DNA from: Turicibacter sp. | GTDB taxonomy: Bacteria; Bacillota_I; Bacilli_A; MOL361; Turicibacteraceae | Reading direction: 5' to 3' | Assembly: GCA_009787345.1 (NCBI GenBank) | Contig: WRGF01000211.1 | Location: 1-40,136 of the forward strand | DNA: 40,136 nucleotides | Part shown: positions 32,779-40,136 of the stretch, piece by piece | Layout of the letters: each line of letters starts with the position of its first letter | Numbering within the stretch: the stretch's first letter is position 1 | Program-made: the position numbers and the translations under genes | The notes under the pieces: model-generated | What the model saw: only the letters and a program-made list of their open reading frames with translations | What the model was told of the DNA's origin: nothing | The model's database searches: none

Positions 32779-34257
32779 TTAACGACCTCCCGTGGCATAC
32801 GTCATAATTTTTTCTTGCGTTGCCTCTACTTGCATCAATTCCCCATTAATTTTTCCTTCATGAACCACTAAAATGCGATCGCTCATGCCTAATATTTCAG
32901 GGAGTTCTGACGAAACCATCAAAATGGAAACGCCCTGTGCGGTTAACTCATTCATGAGTTGATAAATTTCACGTTTTGCACCTACATCAACGCCCCGAGT
33001 GGGTTCGTCCAAGATGAGGATTTTAGACCCAACCCCAATCCACTTGGCAATAACCACTTTTTGCTGATTGCCACCAGACAGGCTTTTGACAGGAATTTCT
33101 CGTGAAGCCGTTTTAACCGTCAGTTTTTTAATGAGTTCCTCTGAAAAGTCATCTTCTTGTTTACGCTTGAGCAGCCCTTTTCCAGTCAGTGATTTCAACG
33201 AGGGGATGGAGATGTTCTCCCGAACGGAAAAGTCCAAAATCAAACCTTCCGTTTTACGGTCCTCCGTCACAAAGCCAATGCCATGTGCTACTGCTTGTTT
33301 AGGGTTCTTAATGTTAACCTCTTTCCCATTAACAAAAGTTTTCCCTTTATGCTTGGCATCAAGTCCGAAGATGGTACGCATGATTTCAGTTCTTCCCGCG
33401 CCCATTAAACCAGCGACTCCGACAATCTCGCCACGCCTAAGTGAGAAATTAACGTCTTTGAAGCCATTTCCATGTAAATTTTGTGCTTCAAACACTACTT
33501 CACCAATCTTAGGAGACCGCTTAGGGAAGCGGTCGGTAAGTTCACGACCCACCATCTTTTTCACGACTTCTTCAAAACTAGTGTCCGGGATATTTTTGGT
33601 GTCCACGCTTTTCCCGTCACGCATGACGGTGATACGGTCACAAATCCTAAAAATCTCTTCCATTCTGTGAGAGATATAAACAATGGCAACCCCGGAGGCT
33701 TGTAAGGAGTCGATGACAGAAAACAATTTTTCCGTTTCCCTCTCGGTTAGGGCAGCAGTCGGTTCATCCATAATGAGAATTTTACAATCCGTCATGAGCG
33801 CTTTGGCAATCTCAATCATTTGTTGTTCTCCGACCGAACACTTGCCGGCAGGTTTTTCTAATGGTATTGTTATCCCTAACTTTTCAAATTGAAGGGCAGC
33901 CAACCGTTTCATCTCGCGGTTATCAACCAAGCCTGTTTTCTTTTTGATTTCTTTGCCGATAAACAAATTTTCAAGAACGGACATGTCATGCCAGATGTTA
34001 AGTTCTTGATGGATGAAGGTGATGCCCGCCTTTTCAGCTTCCTTCGGGTTAGCGTAAGAGGTTTCCTTGCCATCAATATAAATCGTACCCGAGTTTTTAG
34101 GATGCAGGCCAGTAAGTATGTTCATAAGAGTTGATTTCCCAGCCCCGTTTTCCCCCATCAGGGCATGAATTTCGCCGTCCCGGATTTCAAAGTCAACCCC
34201 TTGGAGCACCTGATTAGAGCCGAATGATTTGTGAATGTCTTTCATGACAACGTTCAT
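32779..34257 (-). CDS. rbsA: Ribose ABC transporter ATPase (two-domain)
   Basis: 492 residues with two nucleotide-binding domains. First: GENGAGKSTLMNILTGL and LIMDEPTAAL. Second: GLMGAGRTEIMRTIFG and LSGGNQQKVVIAKW, LILDEPTRGVDVG. The second Walker A is the degenerate form (AGR) typical of RbsA/AraG. Energises ribose import with RbsC and RbsB. Confidence 0.97.
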   Translation of the reverse strand: MNVVMKDIHKSFGSNQVLQGVDFEIRDGEIHALMGENGAGKSTLMNILTGLHPKNSGTIYIDGKETSYANPKEAEKAGITFIHQELNIWHDMSVLENLFIGKEIKKKTGLVDNREMKRLAALQFEKLGITIPLEKPAGKCSVGEQQMIEIAKALMTDCKILIMDEPTAALTERETEKLFSVIDSLQASGVAIVYISHRMEEIFRICDRITVMRDGKSVDTKNIPDTSFEEVVKKMVGRELTDRFPKRSPKIGEVVFEAQNLHGNGFKDVNFSLRRGEIVGVAGLMGAGRTEIMRTIFGLDAKHKGKTFVNGKEVNIKNPKQAVAHGIGFVTEDRKTEGLILDFSVRENISIPSLKSLTGKGLLKRKQEDDFSEELIKKLTVKTASREIPVKSLSGGNQQKVVIAKWIGVGSKILILDEPTRGVDVGAKREIYQLMNELTAQGVSILMVSSELPEILGMSDRILVVHEGKINGELMQVEATQEKIMTYATGGR

Positions 34258-34274
34258 GCATGATTCCTCCCTTC

Positions 34275-34670
34275 TTAAAAGATAACCCCTGCTTTTAAAA
34301 TGATGTTGGCATACGGCGTGATTTCTCCCGTTCGTATAATAACCTTTGCTTGTTTTGTTTGTTCCTTGAACGATTCATGGCTGACCCATTCAATCTGTTT
34401 TTCACCAATCCGGCCTTCCAATTCATTTAGTACGTTTTCATTTTCAATCCTGATTTCAGAAGCTAAAGTGAATGATTCCACTTCCATATCAGCTAGCACG
34501 GCATCCAGGACTTCCAAAAATGTAGGTGTTCCCAAGGTGAGGGCTAAATCAATTTTAGCCACTCCATCCGGGATAGGCAATCCGCAATCGGCGATGACAA
34601 TTTCATCCGTGTGCCCAAGGTCACTCAAGACTTTAGCGATGTGGCTATTTAAAATTCCATGCTTTTTCAT
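34275..34670 (-). CDS. rbsD: D-ribose pyranase
   Basis: 131 residues. Starts [20 protein letters not shown], then [10 protein letters not shown] and the terminal [16 protein letters not shown], all typical. Converts beta-pyranose ribose towards the furanose form used by RbsK. Starts one base after the rbsK stop, with AGGAGG inside the end of rbsK. Confidence 0.97.
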   Translation of the reverse strand: MKKHGILNSHIAKVLSDLGHTDEIVIADCGLPIPDGVAKIDLALTLGTPTFLEVLDAVLADMEVESFTLASEIRIENENVLNELEGRIGEKQIEWVSHESFKEQTKQAKVIIRTGEITPYANIILKAGVIF

Positions 34671-34671
34671 G

Positions 34672-35550
34672 CTACATCGCCTCCTCAACTGTTTCTCTTA
34701 TAGGCATTCCGCCTTGTGCCCCGAAGCCAGTGACAGATAATGAAGCCGCCCGGTTTCCGAACCGAATGCTTTCCTCCAAAGATTTCCCTTCGGCAAGGGC
34801 AACAGCTAAAGCGCCGTTAAATGTATCCCCTGCTCCGGTTGTATCGACAACCTCCACCTTGTACCCAGGGACTAATACTTCCTTTTCCCCATCAAAATAG
34901 CGAACGCCAGCCGCACCTTCAGTAATAAGTGCTTTATTTGGATATTTCTTTAGGGCTTCACGAATGTCCTTGGTCTGGAACAAAATTTCAGCCTCATGTT
35001 CGTTCGGTGTCACATAATCTACTTTTTCCAATAAATCTAAACTGACGGGCCGAGCTGGAGCCGGGTTCAATAAGACTTTTACACCGGCATCGAAGCAGAA
35101 GTTAATCACGGCTTCAACTGTTTCTTTCGGTATTTCTTGTTGGATAAGCACCATGTCAGAATTTTTGAGGATGTCCTCATGTTCCTGAATGTATTCTGGA
35201 GTGATGGAATCGTTGGCTCCTTTAACGACGATGATGCTGTTGTCACCTTCTGCCAAGGTAATGTGAGCAGTTCCTGTTTCAACCTCATCAGTGACATTAA
35301 TAGCTTCGGTGTCAACCTTGTTCATGTTGAAATTTTCCATAATTTCATTTCCAAATGCGTCTTGTCCGACAGCGCCAATCATTTTAACCTCTGCCCCAAG
35401 CCTTGCAGCTGCAACCGCCTGATTTGCCCCTTTGCCACCGGGAACGGTGTTAAATGATTTACCGATGATGGTTTCCCCTTTAATGGGACGTTTATCTGAA
35501 ACAACGACTAAATCTATTGCTGAGCTTCCGACAACAGTAATACGAGCCAT
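34672..35550 (-). CDS. rbsK: Ribokinase
   Basis: 292 residues. PfkB family: N-terminal [40 protein letters not shown], and the C-terminal signature [20 protein letters not shown] with the catalytic Asp. Phosphorylates ribose at C5. First gene of the operon, preceded by AGGAGG and a promoter overlapped by operator repeats. Confidence 0.97.
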   Translation of the reverse strand: MARITVVGSSAIDLVVVSDKRPIKGETIIGKSFNTVPGGKGANQAVAAARLGAEVKMIGAVGQDAFGNEIMENFNMNKVDTEAINVTDEVETGTAHITLAEGDNSIIVVKGANDSITPEYIQEHEDILKNSDMVLIQQEIPKETVEAVINFCFDAGVKVLLNPAPARPVSLDLLEKVDYVTPNEHEAEILFQTKDIREALKKYPNKALITEGAAGVRYFDGEKEVLVPGYKVEVVDTTGAGDTFNGALAVALAEGKSLEESIRFGNRAASLSVTGFGAQGGMPIRETVEEAM

Positions 35551-35567
35551 TGGATTTCCTCCTTTAG

Positions 35568-35702
35568 TTAAACGCTTAACTAAGCGATAAAAATTTAAAG
35601 CGACTTTTCAGTTAAACGCTTAACCAAGCTGTAAAAATAAAAAGTGTATCGCTTTCATGTGTTCATTATACCAGTTAAGCGTTTAATTAGTCAAGCGTTT
35701 TC
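35568..35702 (-). promoter_or_regulatory. Four LacI-type operator repeats before rbsK
   Basis: TTAAACGCTTAA at 35568-35579 and 35612-35623, its complement-like form TTAAGCGTTTAA at 35675-35686 (inside the promoter spacer), and the partial TCAAGCGTTTT at 35691. The central CG and near palindrome are typical of LacI-family repressors. Spacing between the first, second and third is 44 and 63 bp, which would allow looping. Confidence 0.8.
35665..35694 (-). promoter_or_regulatory. Sigma-A promoter of rbsKDACB
   Basis: TTGACT (35689-35694), 18 bases, TATAAT (35665-35670) on the minus strand. The spacer is occupied by one operator. Confidence 0.85.
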
Positions 35703-35759
35703 TTTTAAAATCGCTTACTTTATTTGAATTGCGCCCTAAAACTTCGTTCTACAAAAGTC

Positions 35760-35799
35760 AAAAAAAGAGGTCAGACCTGGTTTTCCGGTCTAACCTCTT
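35760..35799 (-). terminator. Terminator of valS
   Basis: 13-bp stem AAGAGGTTAGACC/GGTCTGACCTCTT with one mismatch or wobble, followed by a T-run on the minus strand, 8 bp after the valS stop. Confidence 0.9.
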
Positions 35800-35806
35800 A
35801 CTCAAC

Positions 35807-38440
35807 TTATTTACTCAACTGCTTCAATTTGCTCTCGACAGTTGCGAATTTTTCTTTGTAGTCTTCTAGCTTTGCCCGTTCCTCTTCCACTAGGTGGGCG
35901 GGGGCTTTGGCGGTGAATTTTTCGTTGGCTAGTTTGGATTCGCCGCGTTTGACTTCGGCGGACAGCTTTTTGAGCTCTGCGCTTAGGCGGGCGATTTCGG
36001 CTTCTACGTTGACGAGACCTTCGATTGGAAGGAGGATGTCTGCCCCTGTAACAACGGCGGTCATGGCTTCTTCAGACAATGTTAATCCTTTTTCGATGCG
36101 AAGTTCTGACGGGTTGCAGAATCTTTCCAAGTATGCCTGGTTAGCTGTCAAATTGTCCAGTACCTCATCGTTTTTGGCATTGATGAAGATGCGGATCTGC
36201 TTGCTGTTTGGTGCGTCCACTTCGGCACGAATGTTCCTTACTGAGCGGATGATGTCCATTAGCAGTGAGAAATCGGTGACTGCTTTTGGATTATCAAACC
36301 CAGGATTAGCCTCTGGCCAGGCGGCGACAGCCAATGCCTTGTCACTGGACGAGATCATCTGGTAGATTTCCTCTGTAACGAATGGCATGAAGGGATGCAA
36401 TAATTTCACGATGGCTTCTAAGACCGTTGCTAATACCATTCGTGTGAAGGTTTTAGCAGCTTCATCCTCAGACTGCATCGGAAGTTTTGCCATTTCAATG
36501 TACCAAGAGCAAAAATCATCCCAGATGAAATTATAGAGATGGCGGCCCACTTCGCCGAATTCAAAGCTCTCGGTGTTGCGATTGATGCCCCTGATGGTTT
36601 CGTTCAAGCGCCCTAGGATCCAAGCATCTGCGACAGACAATGAGCGACCCGTCAAATCCACGTCCTCAACGGTCATGCCATCCAGGTTCATGATAACAAA
36701 ACGGGAAGCATTCCAGATTTTATTGATGAAATTCCAGGTAGACTCCACTTTTTCTTCAATATAGCGGAGGTCTTGCCCCGGTGCGGAGTTGGTGGTCAGG
36801 AAGTAGCGCAGGGCATCGGCCCCATATTTCTCGATGACATCCATGGGGTCAACGCCATTTCCAAGGGATTTGGACATTTTTCGACCGTCTGCATCCCGTA
36901 CCAATCCATGGATAAGGACATTGTTGAATGGCACTTTTTCCGTAAATTCAAGGCTTTGGAAAATCATGCGGGACACCCAGAAGAAGATGATGTCGTAACC
37001 GGTGACAAGGGTGTCGGTGGGGAAGTATTTCTCGAAGTCTGCGTCCCCGCTGTCAGGCCATCCCAACGTTGAAAACGGCCATAAGGCTGAGGAGAACCAA
37101 GTATCGAGGACATCCTCATCCTGGGTCCAGTTCTCTAAATCGGCTGGTGCTTCCATTCCGACATGCATTTCCCCTGTGGTTTTATGATACCAAGCCGGGA
37201 TTTGATGCCCCCACCAAAGTTGGCGGGAAATGCACCAATCATGGACATTTTCCATCCAGCGAAGGAAGGTGTTTTCGAAGCGTTCTGGGATGAAGTTGAC
37301 TTTGTTTTCGGTGGCTTGGTTTTCCACGGAACGCTTGGCCAATTCCTCCATTTTAACGAACCACTGGGTGGACAAATACGGTTCTACCACCACATCGGTG
37401 CGCTCTGAATGCCCGACGGAGTGGACATGCTTATCTATTTTCACAACAAGACCCGCTGCTTGAAGGTCGGCTACTAACTGCTTACGGGCAACAAATCGGT
37501 CCAGCCCATTATATTTTCCTGCACCTTCGTTCATGGTTCCATCCAAATTCATAACGACCGGCCGGGAGAGGTTGTGCCTATTACCCACTTCAAAATCATT
37601 CGGGTCATGAGCAGGCGTGATTTTCACGACCCCCGTCCCAAAATCCATCTCCACATAGTCATCGGCAATGATAGGGATCGCCACGCCGTTTCCGGGAATG
37701 ATAACGTTTTTGCCAATTAGGTGGGTGTAGCGCTCGTCGTCAGGGTGAACGGCAATGGCAACGTCACCGAACATGGTTTCAGGGCGGGTCGTCGCCACCT
37801 CTAGGAAGTCATTGCTCCCCTCAATCTGGTATTTGAAATGGTAGAAAGCGCCTTCGATTTCCTTATGGATGACTTCGATGTCGGACAGGGCAGTGCGGGC
37901 CGCCGGGTCCCAGTTGATGATCCGTTCGCCACGGTAAATCAGCCCTTTTTCGTATAGGCCCACGAATACTTTGCGGACAGCTTCTGAAAGCCCTTCATCT
38001 AAAGTGAAACGCTCGCGGGAGTAATCCAGGGAAAGCCCCAGCTTGTCCCATTGCTGGCGGATGACACCCGCATATTCCTCTTTCCATTCCCATGATTTTT
38101 CAAGGAACTTTTCACGTCCAATGTCATAACGGGAAATCCCCTGCTCTTTTAGGCGGGCATCCACTTTCGCCTGGGTAGCAATCCCCGCATGGTCCATTCC
38201 TGGAAGCCAAAGGGCATCATAGCCTTGCATACGCTTCATGCGGATGATGATGTCTTGAAGGGAAGTATCCCAAGCATGACCGAGGTGAAGTTTGCCGGTA
38301 ACGTTTGGTGGCGGGATGACGATGGTATAGGCTGGTTTTTTTGACGTTGGATCTGCTTTGAACGCGTCTTGATCGTACCAGAACTTATTTTTTCCTGCTT
38401 CTACTTCTTGGTGGTTGTATTTTGGGGCTAGGTTACGCAT
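35807..38440 (-). CDS. valS: Valyl-tRNA synthetase
   Basis: 877 residues, family length. Class I signatures: [14 protein letters not shown] (HIGH motif as HLGH, 52-55) and [11 protein letters not shown] (about residue 520), a CP1 editing domain ([20 protein letters not shown]) and a C-terminal coiled-coil arm. Charges tRNA-Val in the cytoplasm. The ATG at 38440 has AGGAGG ten bases upstream, but that site is buried in a 16-bp inverted repeat. No T-box sequence is visible. Confidence 0.98.
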   Translation of the reverse strand: MRNLAPKYNHQEVEAGKNKFWYDQDAFKADPTSKKPAYTIVIPPPNVTGKLHLGHAWDTSLQDIIIRMKRMQGYDALWLPGMDHAGIATQAKVDARLKEQGISRYDIGREKFLEKSWEWKEEYAGVIRQQWDKLGLSLDYSRERFTLDEGLSEAVRKVFVGLYEKGLIYRGERIINWDPAARTALSDIEVIHKEIEGAFYHFKYQIEGSNDFLEVATTRPETMFGDVAIAVHPDDERYTHLIGKNVIIPGNGVAIPIIADDYVEMDFGTGVVKITPAHDPNDFEVGNRHNLSRPVVMNLDGTMNEGAGKYNGLDRFVARKQLVADLQAAGLVVKIDKHVHSVGHSERTDVVVEPYLSTQWFVKMEELAKRSVENQATENKVNFIPERFENTFLRWMENVHDWCISRQLWWGHQIPAWYHKTTGEMHVGMEAPADLENWTQDEDVLDTWFSSALWPFSTLGWPDSGDADFEKYFPTDTLVTGYDIIFFWVSRMIFQSLEFTEKVPFNNVLIHGLVRDADGRKMSKSLGNGVDPMDVIEKYGADALRYFLTTNSAPGQDLRYIEEKVESTWNFINKIWNASRFVIMNLDGMTVEDVDLTGRSLSVADAWILGRLNETIRGINRNTESFEFGEVGRHLYNFIWDDFCSWYIEMAKLPMQSEDEAAKTFTRMVLATVLEAIVKLLHPFMPFVTEEIYQMISSSDKALAVAAWPEANPGFDNPKAVTDFSLLMDIIRSVRNIRAEVDAPNSKQIRIFINAKNDEVLDNLTANQAYLERFCNPSELRIEKGLTLSEEAMTAVVTGADILLPIEGLVNVEAEIARLSAELKKLSAEVKRGESKLANEKFTAKAPAHLVEEERAKLEDYKEKFATVESKLKQLSK

Positions 38441-38448
38441 AGGGTTAA

Positions 38449-38551
38449 TTCCTCCTGATTTCGCTTGATTTTTGGGTTAATGTGATTGGTTCTGTTAATT
38501 TTAATTTGGCTTTCCTCGTGATTTGCTTTTTTCCGGCGAAATCAGGAGGAA
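38449..38551 (-). promoter_or_regulatory. Inverted repeat sequestering the valS ribosome-binding site
   Basis: Bases 38449-38464 and 38536-38551 are perfect 16-bp inverted repeats. On the minus strand the first arm is TTCCTCCTGATTTCGC and the second GCGAAATCAGGAGGAA, which contains the whole AGGAGG of valS. The 71-base A-rich segment between contains no obvious further hairpin or start. In the transcript the two arms would close a stem that blocks ribosome entry. Confidence 0.7.
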
Positions 38552-38580
38552 GTTGTATTAATAAAAACATTTTAATGAAA

Positions 38581-39435
38581 TTAAAATTGGATGTCCACTG
38601 AAAAGCCAATATCCGCTGCAATTTTTTCGATTGCTTTCCTAATACTCGCAACACTCATGTGGATGTATAATTCTACTCCTTCTTCAATTGAGGTAGTTAG
38701 CCGCGTCCCACTTGGAGCGATTCTCTTTTTAGTTCCAACATATTTCCCTTGGTTTCCCAAATGACGACTTAACGGCTCACCATCTACCACTATAATTTCC
38801 CGATACTCTGGTGTTTGTAAAATGTGAGTTACAAAATTTACAAATACATTACGTGCAGATATTCCAAGTATAGGCTGCTGCCCCTTAATAATAATGGCAT
38901 AAGTTGTTACCTTATTGTTGAAAATTTGAACTTCACTATACAAGTCTGGTTCGTCTACAGATACCACTTCAAACACGTCAATATTCGCAACCTTCTCTAA
39001 AATGCCAAACGAGGTTGCCCAGAAATTTTCTGCTTTCATTTTTGATGGTAAATCAATGAAACTGGTGTTTCCGCTGGTTTGATTATCCATTTCCAAACCT
39101 TCTTTTTGACATGACTCGATGAGCTTCTTCTCTAAATAGTCTGTTTGATGTTTGCCTAAATCGCCAGCACTCGAAGTAAAGATGACTACTCGATACCACC
39201 AGTCTTTATTTTTTTCATGTTGGGTCAGGCGAGTGTAAACATCCGTGCTTTGTCCCACGTAACGTTTATTCTCTCCCACCAACAAATAAATACCACCTCG
39301 CTTACATTCAGAAAATTCATTAAGGGATGAAAGGTCATCCTTATCAGCAATAACTAATATGACGCTTCCTTCATGAAAAATAGAGATATTATCCTGTTTG
39401 TGTTCTTCAGTGACAATTTGAATATGCCTCGCCAT
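38581..39435 (-). CDS. GIY-YIG domain protein with uncharacterised C-terminal region
   Basis: 284 residues. GIY-YIG nuclease domain at about 46-110: GIYLL (48-50 GIY), RYVGQSTDVYTRL with YVG at 59-61, Arg69, His73 and Glu102 as the metal-binding Glu, so the nuclease core looks complete. The 45 N-terminal residues and the part beyond about 150 are not recognised; the C-terminal segment has NVFVNFVTHILQTPEYREII, HLGNQGKYVGTKKRIAPSGT and ends with a helix SIRKAIEKIAADI. No methyltransferase accompanies it. GGAG lies seven bases before the ATG. It sits next to a broken HipA-like gene, suggesting an accessory or defence-type segment. Confidence 0.78.
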   Translation of the reverse strand: MARHIQIVTEEHKQDNISIFHEGSVILVIADKDDLSSLNEFSECKRGGIYLLVGENKRYVGQSTDVYTRLTQHEKNKDWWYRVVIFTSSAGDLGKHQTDYLEKKLIESCQKEGLEMDNQTSGNTSFIDLPSKMKAENFWATSFGILEKVANIDVFEVVSVDEPDLYSEVQIFNNKVTTYAIIIKGQQPILGISARNVFVNFVTHILQTPEYREIIVVDGEPLSRHLGNQGKYVGTKKRIAPSGTRLTTSIEEGVELYIHMSVASIRKAIEKIAADIGFSVDIQF

Positions 39436-40040
39436 TCGCCCACTCCATTCTTAATTCTTTCACCCTACCTCTTGCCAAGAAAATTCCCATCAAAGCTAAA
39501 AATAACAGGCTCTGTAACTTCCATGGCACTTTTAAGTTTTCTTCCATCATCTCGTCATCTAAGAGGGCACCTAAAGAGGAACCACAATCATAAATGGGAG
39601 CGAAACTAATTTGGACTTCTTTTTCTAGCAACCCCCAATTGCCCAAGTGTCAATCCGGATTCCCAATGAAAGCGTCAATGACAAACATATCCCAAAATCG
39701 GTCTTTAATTTCCTGCTTGTTAAGGATAAGTGCTTGGGTATCTAGGATATAATAAACATCCTCAATCCTAGTTTTCATCCGCTTATCACTATCCGGAGTG
39801 GCATTGGCTAAGCTTTTCATCTCAACGAGCTCATATCCATTTCCTGTAAAGACTTCACAACCGACGACTGTTTTTTTTATTCCCCGCTTCCGTCGTGTAA
39901 TAGCCCAAGACTGTCCTTTGGGTATCAAATCCACAAGCTTCAAATATTTGACATCCGACATGCTCAGAATACTGATTGTTCTTATAACTTATTTCCTTTA
40001 GCAATTTCTTTTCCCTAATCGGGTCTGGCATTTTCACCAT
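39407..40040 (-). pseudogene. HipA-like kinase, broken by frameshifts and a stop
   Basis: Read together, three minus-strand fragments make one HipA-like Ser/Thr kinase. From 40040: VKMPDPIREKKLLKEISYKN, SEHVGCQIFEACG, VLGYY. A frameshift near 39885-39905 (beside a run of eight As) leads to GIKKTVVGCEVF and RFWDMFVIDAFIGNPD. A TGA follows (39650-39652) where the family has Arg in the catalytic GNxDRHxxNWG; the frame goes on with HLGNWGLLEKE and APIYDCGSSLGALLDDEMME (CGA to TGA). Near 39540 another frame continues the protein (SAMEVTEPV). The N-terminus before 40040 is cut by TAG. Three or more lesions mean no active kinase. Confidence 0.82.
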
Positions 40041-40074
40041 ATGGTACTATGTCAATATTTCAGACAACTTAAAT

Positions 40075-40110
40075 TTGAGGATTTCAGCCATAAGAGGCTG
40101 ATTTTTCTTT
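40075..40110 (+). terminator. Plus-strand terminator-like hairpin
   Basis: TCAGCC-ATAAGA-GGCTGA followed by a T-rich run on the plus strand. No plus-strand gene lies before it in the window, so its use is unclear. Confidence 0.45.
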
Positions 40111-40136
40111 TTTCATGATATGTTATCTTCAGATTG

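Noticed and set aside
35645-35657. cre site just downstream of the rbs promoter (TGAAAGCGATACA)
   Set aside because: Fails the cre consensus at two conserved positions; kept only as a weak possibility, unlike the 13/14 match at 29561.
38441-38580. T-box riboswitch before valS
   Set aside because: No T-box core (GGGTGGNACCGCG-like) or specifier stem is visible, and the leader is too short; only the 16-bp inverted repeat is present.
39650-39961. Independent 103-residue gene next to the GIY-YIG gene
   Set aside because: Its first third is a wrong-frame reading of the HipA-like fragment; the rest continues that kinase, so it is part of one pseudogene.

Overview
The window is chromosomal DNA from a Bacillota bacterium, most likely class Bacilli. 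Evidence: the L21-leader/rplU/prp/rpmA/obg block with the Prp-cleaved N-terminal extension on L27, the valS...folC...radC-mreC-mreD order, strong AGGAGG Shine-Dalgarno sites with frequent TTG/GTG starts, sigma-A promoters, and rho-independent terminators after many transcription units. Genus cannot be fixed from the sequence. Several genes resemble sporulation-associated families at their usual locus (SpoIVFA/SpoIVFB-like pair, two SPOR proteins at the spoIIB position, a SafA-like LysM protein), so the lineage is a spore former or descends from one.

Layout. (1) 1-3724: tail of a NitT/TauT-type ABC importer, an FNT formate/nitrite channel, a DUF1576 membrane protein and a small membrane protein. 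(2) 3845-4530: a minus-strand tRNA operon Tyr-Gln-Asn-Thr-Trp with its own promoter and terminator, and a stray 28-bp copy of the 5' part of tRNA-Thr beside a palindromic spacer. (3) 4673-5145: a decayed surface-protein gene (CBM9 fragment plus C-terminal membrane anchor) carrying a nonsense mutation and a frameshift. (4) 5251-8877: cold-shock protein, THUMP-domain RNA methyltransferase, an unknown membrane protein and the LysM protein. (5) 9207-11668: obg, rpmA, prp, rplU and the L21 leader. (6) 11714-21463: an alanine/glycine:cation symporter, a receiver-only response regulator, the M50/M23 pair, mreD, mreC, a GNAT acetyltransferase, radC, two tandem SPOR proteins, folC and a single-PASTA membrane protein. 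mreB and minCD, normally part of this cluster in Bacillus, are absent. (7) 21558-24719: a DUF3048 protein, a pRiA4b ORF-3 family protein and a second AGCS symporter. (8) 24962-35694: two catabolic operons lying between folC and valS. One is deoR-dtnK-pdxA2-GntP (uptake of a four-carbon sugar acid such as D-threonate or D-erythronate, phosphorylation, oxidative decarboxylation to dihydroxyacetone phosphate). The other is rbsKDACB followed by a LacI-family regulator. Both have a recognisable sigma-A promoter overlapped by operator-like repeats. (9) 35807-40040: valS, a GIY-YIG domain protein and a badly broken HipA-like kinase pseudogene running towards the window end.

The least explained signals are RNA-level. 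A perfect 16-bp inverted repeat buries the valS ribosome-binding site, where many Bacillota carry a T-box. Three mutually exclusive pairing arms lie between rpmA and obg, one containing the obg ribosome-binding site. I found no CRISPR array, intact transposase, phage module or obviously new multi-gene system; the leader structures and the two pseudogenes are the best leads.
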